From: an uncultured Campylobacter sp.
Lineage (GTDB): Bacteria; Campylobacterota; Campylobacteria; Campylobacterales; Campylobacteraceae
Length of the DNA: 30,264 nt
Direction: 5' to 3'
Assembly (NCBI RefSeq): GCF_937997405.1
Contig: NZ_CALKTL010000117.1
Location: 1-30,264, forward strand
The position numbers and the translations under genes were made by a program. A model generated the notes under the pieces. That model was given only the letters and a program-made list of their open reading frames with translations. It made no database searches and had not been told where the DNA came from. Positions within the stretch are counted from its first letter, which is position 1. Each line of letters opens with the position of its first letter. This document shows, one piece after another, positions 14,471 to 21,369 of the stretch.

Positions 14471-15704
14471 AATCCACGCTCGTTAGATCTGCGCTTTTAT
14501 AGATCGCGTGGGCTTGTGCGGTGCGCCTTCCGTGCGCGCTAGCATAGATCGGAAGGACGATCTCACAGGGCGAGCGCGAGTTCTTACGAGCCTGCAAAAG
14601 CGCGAGTTTAGCGGGCTTTGAAATGTCGGGATAGACAAAACCAAGCCTCGTTAAATTTAGCCTAAACTCGCCCAAAAGCTCGCAAATTTTAGCTAGCTTG
14701 CCCGTCTCGTAGCAAAAAATAAGTGTGCCACCAGGCTTAAGATGAGCGTTCGCAGATCGCACAAAATCCCGTAGGCTAAGGCTTGCTGCGCTCTTACTAA
14801 GCGCCATATGAGGCTCTTTGCTAAGCGAAATGCGCTCTCGATAAAAGGGTGGATTTGAGACGATAAAATCGAAGCGTTTTTCGCTTTTAAACTCCGCAAA
14901 ATCCGCGTGCAAAATTTCGGCAGGCAGATCGTTTTGCAAAGAATTTAGCCTTAAAATTTCTAAATTTCGCTCTTGAATTTCTAGCAAGCTTAGATTGATG
15001 CTTTTAAAATCGCGCTTTAGCAAAAGCCCTAAAATTCCACATCCTGCGCCCACATCCAGCACGTCGCCGTATATCGCTCGCGGATTTAGCGCGCCTTTTA
15101 GGCTACGCTCATTGCAAGCGGCAAACCCGCCGTCAAACAAGCACTCCGCAGCAAAATCCTCGCGTGCTTTGGCGCCTTCAAATTTGCTCGCAAAATCTTT
15201 ATCGTGCGTCTTTTGAGATTCTAAAGACTGCGCGATTTGTTCGTCACAAAATTTAAAATTTTCACCGCTTGCGATATCAGGCTTTAAAGCATGCCAGGCT
15301 TCGTCGTTTTGAAAATCGTAATTTTTATAGCGCTCGCTTTGAAATTTCTCCTGAAATTCCGCTTGAAATTCCATTTTAAATTCCGCCTTAAGTTCAGCGC
15401 AGCCCTTACTTCCAAAATCGCGATCATTCTCCGTGCTATGGTTAGGGACATACAACTCTTCTTTGCTAAAAGCGCAATCCTCGGTGCAAAATTCCGTCTC
15501 GCCGCCTGCGTAATTTGCAGCGCAAAATTTTGCATTAAAGCTTCTATCTGCTGCGCCTTTAAATTCCGCGCCACAGCCCAGCGCCCAAGAGCCATTTTGC
15601 GATGCTGCGTCAGCTTTACGCACGCCTGAGCTTCTTATAAAATTCCACAAAAAAATCGTATCGCTCGTGTAGCGATAACCCTTTTTTGGCTGATAAAGCC
15701 TCAT
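14463..15704 (-). CDS. tRNA1(Val) m6A37 methyltransferase-like protein with large insert
   Basis: The first 25 residues (MRLYQPKKGYRYTSDTIFLW) and residues from about 212 onward form a SAM-dependent methyltransferase of the TrmN6/YfiC type. The SAM-binding motif is DVLDVGAGCGILGLLL (about 214-229), and NPPFYR (284-289) is the catalytic loop of N6-adenine methyltransferases. Family members are about 240 residues; this one has 413. The difference is an insert from about residue 27 to 211 that is low in complexity, rich in Phe, Glu, Lys, Ala and Cys (8 Cys), with runs like AEFKMEFQAEFQEKF. The insert keeps the frame and replaces the short linker before the Rossmann fold. The ATG overlaps the flavoprotein stop (ATGA). 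Whether the substrate is tRNA in this organism is inferred from family only. Confidence 0.8.
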   Translation of the reverse strand: MRLYQPKKGYRYTSDTIFLWNFIRSSGVRKADAASQNGSWALGCGAEFKGAADRSFNAKFCAANYAGGETEFCTEDCAFSKEELYVPNHSTENDRDFGSKGCAELKAEFKMEFQAEFQEKFQSERYKNYDFQNDEAWHALKPDIASGENFKFCDEQIAQSLESQKTHDKDFASKFEGAKAREDFAAECLFDGGFAACNERSLKGALNPRAIYGDVLDVGAGCGILGLLLKRDFKSINLSLLEIQERNLEILRLNSLQNDLPAEILHADFAEFKSEKRFDFIVSNPPFYRERISLSKEPHMALSKSAASLSLRDFVRSANAHLKPGGTLIFCYETGKLAKICELLGEFRLNLTRLGFVYPDISKPAKLALLQARKNSRSPCEIVLPIYASAHGRRTAQAHAIYKSADLTSVDYE

Positions 15705-16648
15705 CTGCGGATATTTTTGATGATGGTATGAGCGTGATTTATCGCCACCACGATCGATCCACCACTTCTGCTGATGAGATCTCCACCGACGTAAAGCCCG
15801 CTAGTGGCAGTTTGAAGATTTTCATCCACGATCGGCACGCCGTTTTCATCGTAAGCGATGCCGCATTTTTTAAGAAAATCGATCGGGCTCGTGCCGCCGA
15901 TCGCGTATATCACGCGGTCAAATACGAGCTCGGTGCCATTATCAAATTTTACCAGCATCTTGCCGTTTTCATTTTCAAGAGCCTCTATATCGATGCCTAA
16001 ACGCAAGATGATGTTGCCGTATTTGGTCTCGCGCATTACGTCGCTTTCGTTCGTCTCGTTTAGGCGGGTAAATTTAGCCTTGCGATAGCAAAGCGTCACG
16101 ACATTGGTTTTACACAGCGCTATAGCGTATTCCGCAGCTGAGTTACCACCTCCGACGACCAGAATTTTTTCATTAATCGTGCATTTATCAAGATTGAAAT
16201 TTACCCGTTGCGTGATCGAAGGCGGAATTTTATAAGCGGGCTTATTAGGCTTGCCCATCCTGCCAATTGCGACGATGACGTTGCGCGCGCGGTATCCAGC
16301 CGAGCTAGTCGTGATATAAAACTCATCTGCGTGCTTTTCGATCTTTTCGACTTCACTTTTGAAATTCGTATCGATTTCGTCGCTATCTAAAAGCTCGTCG
16401 AAATAATTTAGCACGCTCTCTTTCGTGCCGGTTTCAAACGAAATAGAGCCGCGCGTCTCGCTGTCAAAGCCCTTATATTCTTTATCGACGCGCTTTTTAT
16501 CTTTGTAAAACTGCCTAATCGTTTGAGAGTGGTTGTCGCCTTTTTCGAGCAGAAGTACATGCGCAAGCCCGTTTCTTTTGGCTTCTACTACGGAAGCGAT
16601 GCCGCAAGGACCGCCGCCGATCACCGCCAAGTCGTAAACGTCTATCAT
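15701..16648 (-). CDS. FAD-dependent NAD(P)H oxidoreductase (YpdA / thioredoxin reductase-like)
   Basis: This 315-residue flavoprotein has two dinucleotide-binding folds: an FAD site starting VIGGGPCG (9-16) and an NAD(P)H site at VVGGGNSAAEYA (about 164-175). It also has AIGRMGKPNKP and a closing FAD motif GLYVGGDL. The CxxC redox pair of thioredoxin reductase is absent, which places it with YpdA-like or ferredoxin-NADP reductase-like proteins. Partner and substrate cannot be read from the sequence. AAAGGA lies before the ATG, and an exact TATAAT is at 16682-16687. It is the first gene of the operon that continues with the methyltransferase, Cys-cluster protein, TPR protein and trpC. Confidence 0.85.
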   Translation of the reverse strand: MIDVYDLAVIGGGPCGIASVVEAKRNGLAHVLLLEKGDNHSQTIRQFYKDKKRVDKEYKGFDSETRGSISFETGTKESVLNYFDELLDSDEIDTNFKSEVEKIEKHADEFYITTSSAGYRARNVIVAIGRMGKPNKPAYKIPPSITQRVNFNLDKCTINEKILVVGGGNSAAEYAIALCKTNVVTLCYRKAKFTRLNETNESDVMRETKYGNIILRLGIDIEALENENGKMLVKFDNGTELVFDRVIYAIGGTSPIDFLKKCGIAYDENGVPIVDENLQTATSGLYVGGDLISRSGGSIVVAINHAHTIIKNIRR

Positions 16649-16681
16649 AAATTTCCTTTAATCTTTTAAATTTCATACGAA

Positions 16682-16687
16682 ATTATA
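16682..16687 (-). promoter_or_regulatory. Candidate -10 element of the flavoprotein-to-trpC operon
   Basis: TATAAT on the minus strand, preceded by a T-rich tract (GAATTTTTAC). It lies 33 bases upstream of the flavoprotein ATG. No convincing -35 is seen. Confidence 0.55.
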
Positions 16688-16930
16688 GTAAAAATTCCAT
16701 TAAAATCAGTGGAATTTCCTAGCAATTTCGCAGCTTAAATTTAAAATTTTAACGCTTTAAGATGCTTGCTTGGCTAAATTTGAAAAGACATAATTTTCTC
16801 CGTTTAAATTTTAAATTTCACGGCGCCAATCCGTTTATAAAAGCTCATGCGGCAAAAGCGGCAGCAAGAGCAGTAAATTTTAAAATTTCACTTTGCCGAA
16901 ATGGAATTTTGCGAGCTAAGATAAAGCGAT

Positions 16931-16964
16931 AAGAGCGGTGAAATTTTAAAATTTCACCGCTCTT
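16931..16964 (-). terminator. Perfect 34-base palindrome, probable exbB-exbD-tonB terminator
   Basis: AAGAGCGGTGAAATTTT (16931-16947) is followed at once by its exact complement (16948-16964). It lies 27 bases beyond the tonB stop. Neither side carries a classical T run, so intrinsic termination is probable but not certain. Confidence 0.55.
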
Positions 16965-16991
16965 GCAGAGGTTTTAGTAGAATTTTTAAGG

Positions 16992-17846
16992 CTAGTTAAA
17001 ATTTAGCGTATACTTTATGCTAAAGTTAAATTCCATATCTTTCTCGACCTTTGGAAAGCTACCTTTGGTGCGCTCGACTGCGCTTAATGCGCCCTCATCA
17101 AGCGAATCGACATTAGAAGAAGACGTAACGCGAAGACCCTTAACATCACCGCTTGCCGTATAGGTAAAGTGCACGCCTACGACGCCGATTTTACGCATAC
17201 GTTGCGCATTTTTAGGGTAGTGCGACTGCGCGTAGCGAGAAATGATGGCGAAAATTTTCTTACCGACATCGCTATTGCTAGGATCTCCGCGGCTTGTTAT
17301 AGCGTCGCTACCACCACCTGCACTACTAGAGCCGCCGCCCCCGCCGCTACCCAGCGAAATAGGCTTTGTCGGATCAAACTTCGCAGTTAAATTCCTATCG
17401 CTGCTTTGAACTTTATGCTCTTTTTTAGGCTTCGGTTTTTCGATCGGTTTTGGTTTTTCTACCGGCTTTGGCTTAGGCTTTTCGACCGGTTTCGGTTTTT
17501 CGACTACGGGCTCTGGTATAGGCTCCGGTTCAGGAATCGGCTCGGGCTCCGGTATTGGCTCCGGCTCAGGCGGAGTTGGTTCCGGTTCGGGTTCGGGCTC
17601 CGGCTCCGGCGGAGTGGGCTCTGGCTCAGGATCCGGTTCAGACTGATCGGAAGGAGGCGGGATATTGGGCTCATCGGAGATATCGCCCTGCTTGGCATCA
17701 TCCATTATGCTATCGATGGAAAAGGCTATCATATCGGGCATGCTAGGCGGCTTCGGTGCCGACGATAAAAGAGCAAAAACACCCACAGCGATGATGCAAT
17801 GCAGCACCAAAGATACGATGAAGCCTATTGCGCTATCTTTATTCAT
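16992..17846 (-). CDS. tonB: TonB energy-transducing protein
   Basis: TonB carries energy from the ExbB-ExbD motor across the periplasm to outer-membrane receptors. The 284-residue protein has one N-terminal membrane helix containing SLVLH (S12, H16), the SxxxH motif needed for contact with ExbB. A long rigid spacer (about residues 60-145) follows, first of Pro-Glu repeats and then Lys-Pro repeats (VEKPKPKPVEKPKP). After a Gly/Ser-rich hinge comes the C-terminal TonB domain (about 200-284), with YPKNAQRMRKIGVVGVHFTY and a final beta strand. It begins 3 bases beyond the exbD stop. The repeats are prone to length change by slippage. It should serve the divergent receptor at 18939. Confidence 0.95.
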   Translation of the reverse strand: MNKDSAIGFIVSLVLHCIIAVGVFALLSSAPKPPSMPDMIAFSIDSIMDDAKQGDISDEPNIPPPSDQSEPDPEPEPTPPEPEPEPEPEPTPPEPEPIPEPEPIPEPEPIPEPVVEKPKPVEKPKPKPVEKPKPIEKPKPKKEHKVQSSDRNLTAKFDPTKPISLGSGGGGGSSSAGGGSDAITSRGDPSNSDVGKKIFAIISRYAQSHYPKNAQRMRKIGVVGVHFTYTASGDVKGLRVTSSSNVDSLDEGALSAVERTKGSFPKVEKDMEFNFSIKYTLNFN

Positions 17847-17849
17847 TAT

Positions 17850-18233
17850 TCATTGCTCTTTTTCGGTCACGATCGCAAATTTTTCATGGCCTGCCTTTTT
17901 TAGGACATCCATGATCGAAATGAAAGAGGAAAATTTCGAGTCTTTATCATTTTTCAATACGACAAGATCGTTTTTATCGAGCGCGGCAATTTTTTTCTCA
18001 AGCTCATCCTCGCTTATTGCGACATCGTCTAGATAAATTTTAGATTCGCTATCCACTTTGATGGTAACTTTTTTATCCTCTTGCGGGTTTTGCGAGCTTG
18101 AAGAAGATGGAAGATTTACCTTAATATGCCCCTGCGCAATGAAAGTCGAGACACTAAGCACGATCGCTAACAGCACCAGCATAATGTCGATGAACGGGAC
18201 GATATTTAGCCCGTCTCGTCTAGGAATGCTCAT
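17850..18233 (-). CDS. exbD: Biopolymer transport protein ExbD
   Basis: ExbD is the peptidoglycan-linked part of the proton-driven ExbBD motor. In 127 residues it has a short cytoplasmic start (MSIPRRDGLNIVPFIDIML) and one membrane helix with D16, the proton-binding aspartate. A periplasmic domain follows with VTIKVDSESKIYLDD and KNDLVVLKNDKDSKF. The start ATG directly follows the exbB stop codon (TAAATG), so coupling is tight. An operon with exbB and tonB points to ExbD rather than TolR. Confidence 0.94.
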   Translation of the reverse strand: MSIPRRDGLNIVPFIDIMLVLLAIVLSVSTFIAQGHIKVNLPSSSSSQNPQEDKKVTIKVDSESKIYLDDVAISEDELEKKIAALDKNDLVVLKNDKDSKFSSFISIMDVLKKAGHEKFAIVTEKEQ

Positions 18234-18662
18234 TTATTTAACCTCATCGTAGCGATTTAGAAGCACATCAACTTTACGGACGAAACCGTTGTAGATGATA
18301 AGCGTAGGCACGGCGACTACTAGACCGGTAGCCGTAGCTTTAAGGGCAAGCGAGAGACCTTGCATGATAGCCTTGGTATCGATACCGCTTGCAGTACTCA
18401 TATCAAAAAATGTGATCATAATGCCGATGACAGTACCTAAAAGACCGATGTACGGAGCATTTGAATAAACAATATAAAGTGTCGTTAAATTTTTTGTCAG
18501 AGCCTCTTCATATAGCGCCTTGCTTTTGTAATCGCTCGCCTTAACCTTCGAATAAAAAAGCAGCCTTTCGATAGTAAACCATACGACTAAAAAGCTCATA
18601 AATCCGAGGATCGCAAAGATAATGTAATCCACGTAATGCGCCAAAAATTCCATAATGCCCAT
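18234..18662 (-). CDS. exbB: Biopolymer transport protein ExbB
   Basis: ExbB is the membrane stator-like subunit of the TonB motor. The 142-residue protein has three membrane helices (about residues 10-30, 63-83 and 103-125). The MotA/TolQ/ExbB signature covers YIGLLGTVIGIMITFF and the last helix (GLSLALKATATGLVVAVPTL) with the expected polar Thr residues. It is the short epsilonproteobacterial form. AAGGAGAG lies before the ATG. First gene of exbB-exbD-tonB, divergent from the TonB-dependent receptor, so the 276-base gap with Fur-like sites may control both. Confidence 0.94.
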   Translation of the reverse strand: MGIMEFLAHYVDYIIFAILGFMSFLVVWFTIERLLFYSKVKASDYKSKALYEEALTKNLTTLYIVYSNAPYIGLLGTVIGIMITFFDMSTASGIDTKAIMQGLSLALKATATGLVVAVPTLIIYNGFVRKVDVLLNRYDEVK

Positions 18663-18807
18663 AAGCTCTCCTTAAAAATTTTAAAAATTTTTATAAATTC
18701 AGCAAAGCACCTTGCCAAAAAAATGAGCGATTTTATCAAAAGTAGATTTAATTTTTACTAAAATTTTGATGATCGATATTTAAATTATATTTTATCATTT
18801 AGCTTTA

Positions 18808-18826
18808 TTTAATGATAATAAAGCAT
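18808..18826. promoter_or_regulatory. Candidate Fur box 1
   Basis: TTTAATGATAATAAAGCAT matches 11 of 19 bases of the classical Fur consensus, including an unbroken TAATGATAAT. It lies midway between exbB and the receptor gene. Confidence 0.45.
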
Positions 18827-18855
18827 TCGGAGATAAAATTCTAATGATTTTAAAA

Positions 18856-18874
18856 CGTCTTGATAATTAATATA
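18856..18874. promoter_or_regulatory. Candidate Fur box 2
   Basis: CGTCTTGATAATTAATATA matches about 12 of 19 consensus bases (TGATAAT-A-TAT). It sits just upstream of possible -10 elements of the receptor gene (TATAAA at 18871, TATACT at 18892). Confidence 0.45.
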
Positions 18875-18910
18875 AAATAAAGGATTAATTTTATACTATT
18901 TCACATTTTT

Positions 18911-18929
18911 TACTCTCATTATCATTTAG
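18911..18929. promoter_or_regulatory. Candidate Fur box 3, overlapping the receptor leader
   Basis: The minus-strand reading CTAAATGATAATGAGAGTA matches 11 of 19 bases of the Fur consensus (AATGATAAT core). It ends next to the ribosome binding site TTAGGAG of the receptor gene, a place suited to repression. Confidence 0.4.
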
Positions 18930-18938
18930 GAGTTTCGT

Positions 18939-21008
18939 ATGAAAAAATTTCATCTGGCTTTGTCTTTGTGCGCGGTTCTTTGCTTAAGCGCACAAGCAGA
19001 CGAGAAATCAAGCGCTACGGACGTATCCAAAAGCAAGGATTTAAATACGCAAAGCCTAGGCGTAATCGAAGTTACTAGCGATTCTAGCACACCTAGCACC
19101 GTGGATGATGTCAAAATCAACACCCGCAACGCTACGCTCGTAAAAGACGTATTTCGCGATATTCCGGGCGTGTATGTGGGCGGTACCAACGGCATGAATC
19201 AAAAAATTTATATGCGCGGCGTGAGCGATCGCGGTCTAAATATCACGATTGACGGCGCGAAGCAAAACGGCAATACCTTCCATCACAACGCCGATTTGCT
19301 AATCGATCCGGATCTTATCAAAGCCGTAGAGGTCGATGTCGGCGCGCGCTCGATCGTGAACGGCTCGGGCGCCTTGGGCGGCTCGGTAGCTTTTAAGACT
19401 GTGGATGCCAACGACCTGCTCGAAGATGGTCAAGATATCGGTGCCAAGCTCAAAGTGGGCTATACGAGCAACAACGAGGGCTATTCGCAAAGTGCGATGC
19501 TCTACGGCAGAGCGTTTGATAGCCTAGATATGCTTGCTGCGTTTAAGCACTACGGATACGGCTTCGGCGAATCGGGCAACGGCAAACCTACGGGCGGCGA
19601 TGGCAACGACATAAATTATTTATTAAAAGTGGGCTATAGCTTTTTGGATTTTCATAAAATTTCGCTATCTACCGAGCATATGCAGTATAAAGGCTTGTAT
19701 CCTTTGCGCCCGGAATTCGGCTCTTGGCTAAACGGACAGCTGGATAACCGCAAATACGAGCGCGATACACACACAATCAAATACACGTATAATCCAAGCG
19801 ACCTGCTAGAACTCGACATCACGGGATATTACACCAAGCATCAACGCATCGGATCGACTTCGACGAACGTAAAATGGGGCGTCGAGACCAAAGGCGGCAA
19901 AATCGGCGCTAAGAGTAAATTTGAAACGGGCGATCTTGCTCATACGTTGCGTTATGGCTTTGATTACTACCGCTCGGAAAACTACGTCAAGCCCGGCAAT
20001 CTACGCCCCGAAAAGGTCGATAACTACAGCGTCTATTTAGAGGATGCTATGCGCTACGGCGGGCTTACGGTAACTCCTGGCATCCGCTACGAAAGGCACG
20101 AGCTAAAGACTTATAACGGCAGAGGTGCTAATATCTCTAGCTACAAATATAAATTTGACGAAGTGAGCCCCGCTTTGGCGCTTGATTACGAGATCGGCGC
20201 GGGATTTGGAGCGTTTGCCAGCTATGCGCGAGTATTTAGAGGACCTGACGTAATGGAGAGCATGATGGCTGCGGGCACTAGCCGCGGCAGACCGCTAAGC
20301 TGGATGGCTAATGAAAATTTAAAAGCCACTACGGGTAACGCCTACGAAATAGGCGGTCGCTACAAAAGCGATCTGGGGGAGAATTCCTCGGTAAGCCTAA
20401 CTGCGAAGTATTTCAGAACGGAATATAAAAATCTCATCGTAGATAACAACGCTCGCAGCGGCGTTATCGGCTGCCCGGGAGGCGCGCAGGGCACCTTATG
20501 CAGGGCTAACGCGGGCGGCGCGGATATTGACGGCGTCGAGCTTTTCGCAAGATTAATATTAGATGATTTGAGCCTTGCTGCGGGTTACACCCACCAGCAC
20601 GTAGAATATAAAGACCGCGTGCGCAGCGGCTCGGGCTATCTAAGCTCAAACATCATCGGCTACCGCGACTATGGCGATAAATACACCTTCAATGCCGAGT
20701 ACGCAATCTCTGCGGCGGATCTACTGCTGGGCTATAACTTGCTCTTTTTCAACTCCAAAAACGTAGCCTCCGCAAATAGCGACGAAAAAACAAAAGTGCC
20801 TAGCTACGCGGTTCACGATCTATATGTGACCTACGCTCCGGATAGCGGGCGATTTAAAGGGCTTGAGATCAACGCGGGCGTTTACAATCTCTTTGATAAA
20901 GCCTACGCGTCGCACTCGCAGCGCAGCGCCGATTTCACCGGTGATTCAAACGCTATCGACTGGGAGCCGGGACGAAATTTCAAGCTAAGTGTGGCGTATA
21001 AATTTTAA
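18939..21008 (+). CDS. TonB-dependent outer-membrane receptor, heme/hemoglobin type
   Basis: This 689-residue receptor is exported by a signal peptide (cut after AQA near residue 20). A TonB box is likely around LGVIEVTSD (40-48). The plug domain (about 60-170) contains VFRDIPGVYVGG, IYMRGVSDRGLNITIDGAKQ and GSGALGGSVAFKTVDANDLL; the last phrase and the HHNADLLIDPDL segment are typical of heme/hemoglobin receptors. A 22-strand barrel follows, with NENLKATTGNAYEIG and a terminal Phe (VAYKF) needed for outer-membrane insertion. A Cys pair in one loop (GCPGGAQGTLC) may form a disulfide. TTAGGAG precedes the ATG. The divergent exbB-exbD-tonB and Fur-like sites support iron-regulated uptake. Heme as ligand is inferred; other iron ligands are possible, since no heme-handling enzymes lie nearby. 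Confidence 0.9.
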   Translation: MKKFHLALSLCAVLCLSAQADEKSSATDVSKSKDLNTQSLGVIEVTSDSSTPSTVDDVKINTRNATLVKDVFRDIPGVYVGGTNGMNQKIYMRGVSDRGLNITIDGAKQNGNTFHHNADLLIDPDLIKAVEVDVGARSIVNGSGALGGSVAFKTVDANDLLEDGQDIGAKLKVGYTSNNEGYSQSAMLYGRAFDSLDMLAAFKHYGYGFGESGNGKPTGGDGNDINYLLKVGYSFLDFHKISLSTEHMQYKGLYPLRPEFGSWLNGQLDNRKYERDTHTIKYTYNPSDLLELDITGYYTKHQRIGSTSTNVKWGVETKGGKIGAKSKFETGDLAHTLRYGFDYYRSENYVKPGNLRPEKVDNYSVYLEDAMRYGGLTVTPGIRYERHELKTYNGRGANISSYKYKFDEVSPALALDYEIGAGFGAFASYARVFRGPDVMESMMAAGTSRGRPLSWMANENLKATTGNAYEIGGRYKSDLGENSSVSLTAKYFRTEYKNLIVDNNARSGVIGCPGGAQGTLCRANAGGADIDGVELFARLILDDLSLAAGYTHQHVEYKDRVRSGSGYLSSNIIGYRDYGDKYTFNAEYAISAADLLLGYNLLFFNSKNVASANSDEKTKVPSYAVHDLYVTYAPDSGRFKGLEINAGVYNLFDKAYASHSQRSADFTGDSNAIDWEPGRNFKLSVAYKF

Positions 21009-21369
21009 AGCTTACGCGAGATGACGGTACGAAATTTTGCACGCTAAAGCGGCGAAATTTTAAAAATTCAAAACCCTTGGAATTTCAAAATTCTAAGGGT
21101 TTTATAAATTTGAAATTCTTAGACTTAGAATTTCAAGCTTTTAAATTCTACTAACATAAATTTTCTCGTAAAATTCTTGCGAATAGCAAAATTCTCATTC
21201 AAAATGGAATTCTAGCGTGCAGCGGAATTCCAAAAATTCAAAGCGATATCCGCAGCACTTCACATCCGAAACTCGTTTAGAATTTATAAAATTCCTCCCG
21301 CTTAAAGCGCCGTCCGTTTACTCTTCATCGTTAAAATTCCGTTTTAAATTCTACTTAAAAGGAGAGCCT
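21009..21369. other. Intergenic region between the receptor and creD
   Basis: After the terminator this region is dense in AAATTC/GAATTT words, with a small hairpin at 21112-21134. The frame that would extend creD upstream to 21217 lies in this material and is not believed to be translated. No clear promoter for creD was found. Confidence 0.5.
21070..21103 (+). terminator. Terminator of the receptor gene
   Basis: AAAACCCTTGGAAT (21070-21083) pairs with ATTCTAAGGGTTTT (21090-21103) with one G-T pair and a 6-base loop. The right arm ends in TTTT followed by ATAAATTT. Confidence 0.75.

Larger units (their letters stand above)
16649..16991. other. Intergenic region between tonB and the flavoprotein gene
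   Basis: These 343 bases hold the flavoprotein promoter, a small hairpin (AAATTCCA at 16692-16699 with TGGAATTT at 16710-16717), two copies of the AAATTTTAAAATTT palindrome (16874-16889 and 16940-16955), and the long palindrome at 16931-16964. No gene is seen. Confidence 0.6.

Noticed and set aside
15284..15629. Frames on both strands within the methyltransferase insert
   Set aside because: The insert stays in frame with conserved domains on both sides, and these alternative frames lack start signals.
17410..17660. Possible CRISPR-like or satellite array
   Set aside because: The periodicity is the codon repeat of the TonB Pro-rich spacer, with no conserved repeat-spacer structure.
17406..17768. 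Plus-strand frame with regular Arg/Leu/Phe repeats
   Set aside because: It is the antisense reading of the Pro-Glu/Lys-Pro repeats of tonB.
21217..21369. 51-codon N-terminal extension of creD
   Set aside because: AAATTC-rich spacer sequence without family similarity; a TTG with a good AAAGGAG site directly precedes the typical CreD N-terminus.
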